NCBI RefSeq assembly: GCF_025971945.1
Contig: NZ_JAPDHW010000007.1
Coordinates: 1-64,000 of the forward strand
DNA from: Chryseobacterium kimseyorum
GTDB taxonomy: Bacteria > Bacteroidota > Bacteroidia > Flavobacteriales > Weeksellaceae
Length of the DNA: 64,000 nt
Reading direction: 5' to 3'
The notes under the pieces were generated by a model. It was not told the origin of the DNA. It searched no databases and worked only from the letters and a program-made list of their open reading frames with translations. Shown piece after piece: positions 60,380 through 64,000 of this stretch (the first letter of the stretch is position 1; each line of letters starts with the position of its first letter). Both the position numbers and the translations under genes were made by a program.

Positions 60380-61918
60380 ATGAAAAATACCATCGCGCCT
60401 TTTGATTTTTCAAAAAAAATAAATTATAAAAATGAGCTTTTGGCTGGCTTCACGGTGGCTATGACTATGATTCCCGAATCACTGTCATTTGCAATACTCG
60501 CCGGGCTCTCACCGCTTACCGGTTTGTATGCTGCCTTTATGATGGGGCTGGTTACTGCCGTTCTGGGTGGTCGTCCCGGAATGGTTTCCGGTGGTGCAGG
60601 TGCTACAATCGTAGTACTGATCGCGTTGATAAAATCTCATGGTGTGGAATATCTCTTTGCTGCCGTGGCACTTGCCGGTATTTTTCAGATGCTTGTCGGT
60701 ATTTTTAAATTGGGAAAATTCGTCCGTTTGATTCCGCAACCTGTAATGTATGGTTTTCTGAATGGTTTGGCGATTATCATTTTTATGGCTCAGATCGAAC
60801 AGTTTAAAGTGACCGATAGTAACGGGGTCGTTACTTGGCTTCAGGGATCGGCACTGTATATAATGGGAGGTCTGACGGCATTGACGATCGCAATTGTTTA
60901 TTTTTTCCCTAAACTGACGAAAGTTGTACCTGCATCTCTGGTAGCAATTATTGTTGTTTTCGGAATAGTTTTAGGATTTAATATCAATACAAAAACTGTT
61001 GCTGATATTGCCAACATCAGTGGCAGTCTGCCTGTTTTCAATATTCCCAGTATTCCATTTTCTCTGGAAACTTTACAGATCATTTTCCCTTATGCAATGA
61101 TTATGGCCGGTGTCGGTCTGATCGAATCTTTACTTACTCTGTCGATGGTGGACGAGATCACGGATTCTAAAGGAAGTGCCAACAAAGAATCTGTGGCGCA
61201 GGGCTTAGCCAATATTACCAACGGGTTTTTCGGCGGTATGGGAGGTTGTGCGATGGTTGCCCAGACTTTAGTGAATCTTAATGCAGGTTCACGAGCCAGA
61301 CTTTCCGGGATTATCGCATCAATTACTATATTGATCATTATTTTGGTAGGAGCACCTTTTATTGAAAAAATTCCTATGGCTGCACTGGTAGGAGTTATGA
61401 TGATGGTGGCGATTTCCACATTTCAGTGGGTGTCGATACGGATTGTTAACAAAATGCCCAAGTCGGATATTTTTGTGGGGATTACCGTGGCTGCCATTAC
61501 AGTGCTTTTACATAATCTTGCATTGGCGGTTTTGGTAGGGGTAATTATTGCCGCTTTGGTTTTTGCGTGGGATAATGCTAAAAGAATCAGAGCAAGGAAA
61601 TTTATTGATGACTCCGGGGTAAAGCATTATGAAATATTGGGTCCTTTGTTTTTCGGTTCTGTAACTACGTTTGCCGATAAATTTAATCCTGCGGAAGATC
61701 CTCAGGAAGTTGTTGTTGACTTTCGAGAAAGCAGAATCGTCGATATGAGTGCGATTGACGCCCTGAATAAACTTTCTAAACGCTACGCTCAGCTTGGTAA
61801 AAAACTTTATCTGAAACATCTGAGTGAAGACAGTAGAAAGATGTTGAAAAATGCTGAAGCCGTGATTGAAGTGAATATTCAGGAGGACCCTACATATAAA
61901 GTGATGCCGGAGAAGTAA
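60380..61918 (+). CDS. SulP family inorganic anion transporter
   Basis: A 512-residue SulP (SLC26-type) transporter. About 12-14 membrane segments fill residues 20-400, with the family stretch 'ELLAGFTVAMTMIPESLSFA' and 'GLYAAFMMGLVTAVLGGRPG', and 'SVAQGLANITNGFFGGMGGC' in TM8. A C-terminal STAS domain covers residues ~425-505 ('LGPLFFGSVTTFADKFNPAE', 'VVDFRESRIVDMSAIDALNK'). Substrate: sulfate, bicarbonate or another anion. It seems monocistronic. Confidence 0.93.
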   Translation: MKNTIAPFDFSKKINYKNELLAGFTVAMTMIPESLSFAILAGLSPLTGLYAAFMMGLVTAVLGGRPGMVSGGAGATIVVLIALIKSHGVEYLFAAVALAGIFQMLVGIFKLGKFVRLIPQPVMYGFLNGLAIIIFMAQIEQFKVTDSNGVVTWLQGSALYIMGGLTALTIAIVYFFPKLTKVVPASLVAIIVVFGIVLGFNINTKTVADIANISGSLPVFNIPSIPFSLETLQIIFPYAMIMAGVGLIESLLTLSMVDEITDSKGSANKESVAQGLANITNGFFGGMGGCAMVAQTLVNLNAGSRARLSGIIASITILIIILVGAPFIEKIPMAALVGVMMMVAISTFQWVSIRIVNKMPKSDIFVGITVAAITVLLHNLALAVLVGVIIAALVFAWDNAKRIRARKFIDDSGVKHYEILGPLFFGSVTTFADKFNPAEDPQEVVVDFRESRIVDMSAIDALNKLSKRYAQLGKKLYLKHLSEDSRKMLKNAEAVIEVNIQEDPTYKVMPEK

Positions 61919-62179
61919 GGATTTTAAGGTTTCATTTTTTGGAATTTTGATTATTATTAATAATTTTCTGTAAAATTTCAACGTCTACAATGTCTATGAG
62001 ATCTTTTCTGTCTGTTGTAAATGAACCAAATCTTAAATAATCTTAAAATAAATAAAGATTACAAGAAAAATTTTATCTTTGAATAGATTTGAAATTCAAA
62101 CACAATTGATTTAAATAATGATACAACATATTAAAAATCTTTTTCAATAGAAGCTAAGAACCATTTAACTTAAAAAAAA
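61919..62179 (+). promoter_or_regulatory. Leader of the Ter-type operon with -7 element
   Basis: AT-rich, 261 bp. TATCTTTG at 62074-62081 fully matches TAnnTTTG, about 100 bp before the first start codon. No TTG at the right distance was found. No gene. Confidence 0.5.
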
Positions 62180-62854
62180 TTGAAAACAGATATCGACATC
62201 CAAAACCACGCTCATTTTTCTTTTGATCTGTGGCTTACCTTAATAAAATCTCATCCTGAATTTAAAGCAAAAAGAGTTGAGCTCTTCTCCTCGTTTTTTG
62301 ACGTCAGCAAACCTATTGATGAAGTTGCAAAAGTGGTAAAATATTATGATGACCTGTGCAATACCATCAACGAAGTTATCGGTGGGAATGTAGACACTTT
62401 TGAGATTTACTTACTGATTCTGAATTCTTTACAGGTTGATTTAAAACAGTTAAACAGGGAAAAATTAAACGAGTTTTATCAGAAAAGTGAGGATTTATTT
62501 TTAGAATACAAACCTGTTGTAATTTTTGAAAATTTGCATCAGTTTTTTGACGAGATTAAAAGTCAGGGAAAGACCATAAATATTCTCAGTAACACAGGAT
62601 TTATCAAGGGTACAACCATGAGGAAATTCCTGATCAACGAAAACCTGGATCAGTATATTGACTTTCATATTTATTCTGATGAACTGAAGATTTCCAAACC
62701 CAATCCGCTTGTTTTTCAGGAGGTCAAAAATTTACTGAAAAACAAGGATTTAAAAATGAATCAGATTTTGCATATAGGTGATAATCCGGTTGCGGATTAC
62801 AAAGGCGCAAAAGATTTTGGTTTCAACGCACACTTACTAAAACACACTATATAA
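62180..62854 (+). CDS. HAD family hydrolase of Ter-type operon (TTG start)
   Basis: A 224-residue HAD phosphatase-like protein. Motif I is HFSFDLWLTLIKSHPEFK (DxWxT type), motif II is NILSNTGFIKG, the lysine region is ELKISKPNPLVFQEV and motif III is ILHIGDNPVADYKGAK. The start is TTG 62180: an in-frame TAA lies six bases upstream of it and no early ATG exists, so the rare start is well supported. HAD proteins of this type occur in tellurium-resistance (Ter) operons together with phosphoribosyltransferase and TerD genes, as here. Confidence 0.9.
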   Translation: MKTDIDIQNHAHFSFDLWLTLIKSHPEFKAKRVELFSSFFDVSKPIDEVAKVVKYYDDLCNTINEVIGGNVDTFEIYLLILNSLQVDLKQLNREKLNEFYQKSEDLFLEYKPVVIFENLHQFFDEIKSQGKTINILSNTGFIKGTTMRKFLINENLDQYIDFHIYSDELKISKPNPLVFQEVKNLLKNKDLKMNQILHIGDNPVADYKGAKDFGFNAHLLKHTI

Positions 62855-62855
62855 T

Positions 62856-63680
62856 ATGAACAAAAGGTACAGCTTGCACCACATTCATTCGGCAGATGAA
62901 TTTACGTTTTCGCCTGCTGAATACAGCTATTTTAAGTATGGCGACAGGTCATATGCAGAAAAATTTGCCAAAGAATTATTCGAAGGATTTATTGCTCAGC
63001 ATGAAGAAATTTTAGATACAGACAAAGAGATTCTCGTATTACCGAGTCCATATATGGCAATTCCGACGGCTTCTAATTTTTTATGTTTTTATTTTAAAAA
63101 GCAATTGGATTATTATCTGTTTCAAAAAGGGAAAAAGTCAAGTATTTTATCTAAAATCAATAGAAATCATACCTATACAACAGATTATGGTACTCTGAGC
63201 TTTGAAGATCGTAAGAGTCTGATTGCCAATGATACCTATTATCTTGATAAGGATTTTTTAAGAGGTAAACTCTGTATTTTTATTGATGATATCAAAATTA
63301 CAGGAAGTCATGAATTTACAGTAAATAAAATCCTGAATGAGTTTGATGTACAGGCAGATTTCCTGTTCATGTATTATGCTGAATTAATGAATTTTGAACT
63401 GGATCCTAAAATTGAAAACTACTTTAATTATTACGCAGTAAAGAATGTAGAGCACGTTGCAGAAGTGATGGTGAAGCCAAGTTTTCAGTTTAATACAAGA
63501 ATTGTAAAATATATTTTAGGTTTAGAATCAAGTAATTTTGATTATCTTACGTCTAAAATTAAAAAAGAGCAGATGGATCATCTTCTCGAGCTGGCAATCA
63601 GCAACAATTATCATTTAATAAAAGAATACGAAACCAATATAAACACTTTAACACAAACAGAACTTAATTATGGCTATTAA
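62856..63680 (+). CDS. Phosphoribosyltransferase-like protein of Ter-type operon
   Basis: A 274-residue protein starting 1 bp after the HAD gene. The PRTase PRPP-binding motif is clear: KLCIFIDDIKITGSHEFTVN (DDIxITGxH) near residue 145. N-terminal features are HHIHSADEFTFSPAEYSYFK and 'EILVLPSPYMAIPTASNF'. In Ter gene clusters such PRTases form, with HAD and ATP-grasp proteins, a predicted biosynthetic module for a nucleotide-like metabolite. Its end overlaps the terD-like gene by 11 bp. Confidence 0.86.
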   Translation: MNKRYSLHHIHSADEFTFSPAEYSYFKYGDRSYAEKFAKELFEGFIAQHEEILDTDKEILVLPSPYMAIPTASNFLCFYFKKQLDYYLFQKGKKSSILSKINRNHTYTTDYGTLSFEDRKSLIANDTYYLDKDFLRGKLCIFIDDIKITGSHEFTVNKILNEFDVQADFLFMYYAELMNFELDPKIENYFNYYAVKNVEHVAEVMVKPSFQFNTRIVKYILGLESSNFDYLTSKIKKEQMDHLLELAISNNYHLIKEYETNINTLTQTELNYGY

Positions 63681-64000
63681 CTTACAGAAAGGACAAAGAG
63701 AAAATATAAACGCTCCAAAATTTACGATCGGTTTAGGTTGGGACATCAACAATACATCTACAGGTGGAGCATTTGACTTGGATGCTTCTTTATTTTTGCT
63801 GAATGACGGAAAAAAACTGGTTTCAGACAATCATTTTATTTTTTATAACAACCTTGAATCTCCGGATAAAGCAGTAATTCACTCTGGTGATAACTTAACG
63901 GGTGACGGTGATGGTGATGATGAGCAGATCAAAATTGATTTAACAAAAATTGATGATGCCGTAAAAGAAATTACCGTTGTGGTAACGATTCACGATGCTG
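63670..64000 (+). CDS. terD: TerD family protein (3' end outside window)
   Basis: The first 110 residues of a TerD/TerE-type protein, cut by the window edge. It reads MAINLQKGQRENINAPKFTI, then GLGWDINNTSTGGAFDLDAS with the calcium-binding acidic pair, SDNHFIFYNNLESPD, and VIHSGDNLTGDGDGDDEQIK with the classical acidic Ca2+ loop. TerD proteins bind Ca2+ and, with TerC and partners, take part in tellurite, colicin and phage resistance and envelope stress. It overlaps the PRTase gene by 11 bp, so the operon continues to the right. Confidence 0.93.
   Translation, partial: MAINLQKGQRENINAPKFTIGLGWDINNTSTGGAFDLDASLFLLNDGKKLVSDNHFIFYNNLESPDKAVIHSGDNLTGDGDGDDEQIKIDLTKIDDAVKEITVVVTIHDA

Overview
The window looks like chromosomal DNA of a Chryseobacterium-like member of the Flavobacteriia. 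It is AT-rich. Several genes carry Bacteroidota-type promoters (TTG about 18-22 bp upstream of TAnnTTTG). The Hcp/VgrG/DUF4280 genes are of the Bacteroidota type VI secretion (T6SS-iii) kind, and many intergenic hairpin repeats are typical of this group. Genus assignment is inference; there is no rRNA gene here.

Layout. 0-4.2 kb is accessory DNA: a partial HEPN-motif protein, a frameshifted secreted protein, and a REP-associated tyrosine transposase (RAYT) with scattered copies of a CGGATT-hairpin repeat. It ends with an NTF2-like/SDR pair diverging from an HxlR regulator. 4.4-7.4 kb holds a LacI-type regulator and a CPA1 Na+/H+ antiporter. 7.4-21.6 kb is a T6SS 'payload' cluster: TssD (Hcp), VgrG, a lipase-like effector split by a frameshift, an immunity-like lipoprotein, a DUF2931 gene broken by three frameshifts, two T6SS-associated unknowns, a PAAR-like DUF4280 protein, and a large effector ending in a zinc-metalloprotease (HExxHxxGxxH) tip. 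Behind this effector lies an array of three immunity-like lipoproteins interleaved with debris of effector tips, a record of tip replacement. Sheath and baseplate genes are not in the window.

22-28.8 kb is housekeeping: a xylose operon (xylulokinase, xylose isomerase, sugar/H+ symporter, minus strand), a lipoprotein and purine-nucleoside phosphorylase.

29-64 kb is the most interesting part: a long conflict/stress-response-like island. It starts with a five-gene MoxR ATPase, vWA and beta-propeller-type operon (29.1-36.9 kb). After an ABC exporter-like operon and a 2H phosphoesterase comes an array of tRNA and tRNA-like genes separated by hairpin repeats (42.4-45.7 kb). The array surrounds a YkuK-type RNase H fold protein, a cyclic-phosphate-processing receiver protein and a calcineurin-like phosphoesterase, and is followed by an SPFH/Band-7 protein. 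Further on are a YqiJ-like OB-fold membrane protein, a flotillin (YqiK-like), a 1603-residue AAA+ ATPase, two HTH proteins, a SulP transporter, and the start of a tellurium-resistance-type (Ter) operon (HAD, phosphoribosyltransferase, TerD) running off the end. A roughly 110-bp intergenic repeat sits directly upstream of four operons of this island. My reading, as inference, is a membrane-scaffolded RNA-repair/stress system with its own tRNA-like RNAs linked to MoxR-vWA and Ter modules.

Most broken genes lie in the T6SS and 5' accessory regions. Multi-kilobase reading frames elsewhere are intact, which favours real gene decay over sequencing error.
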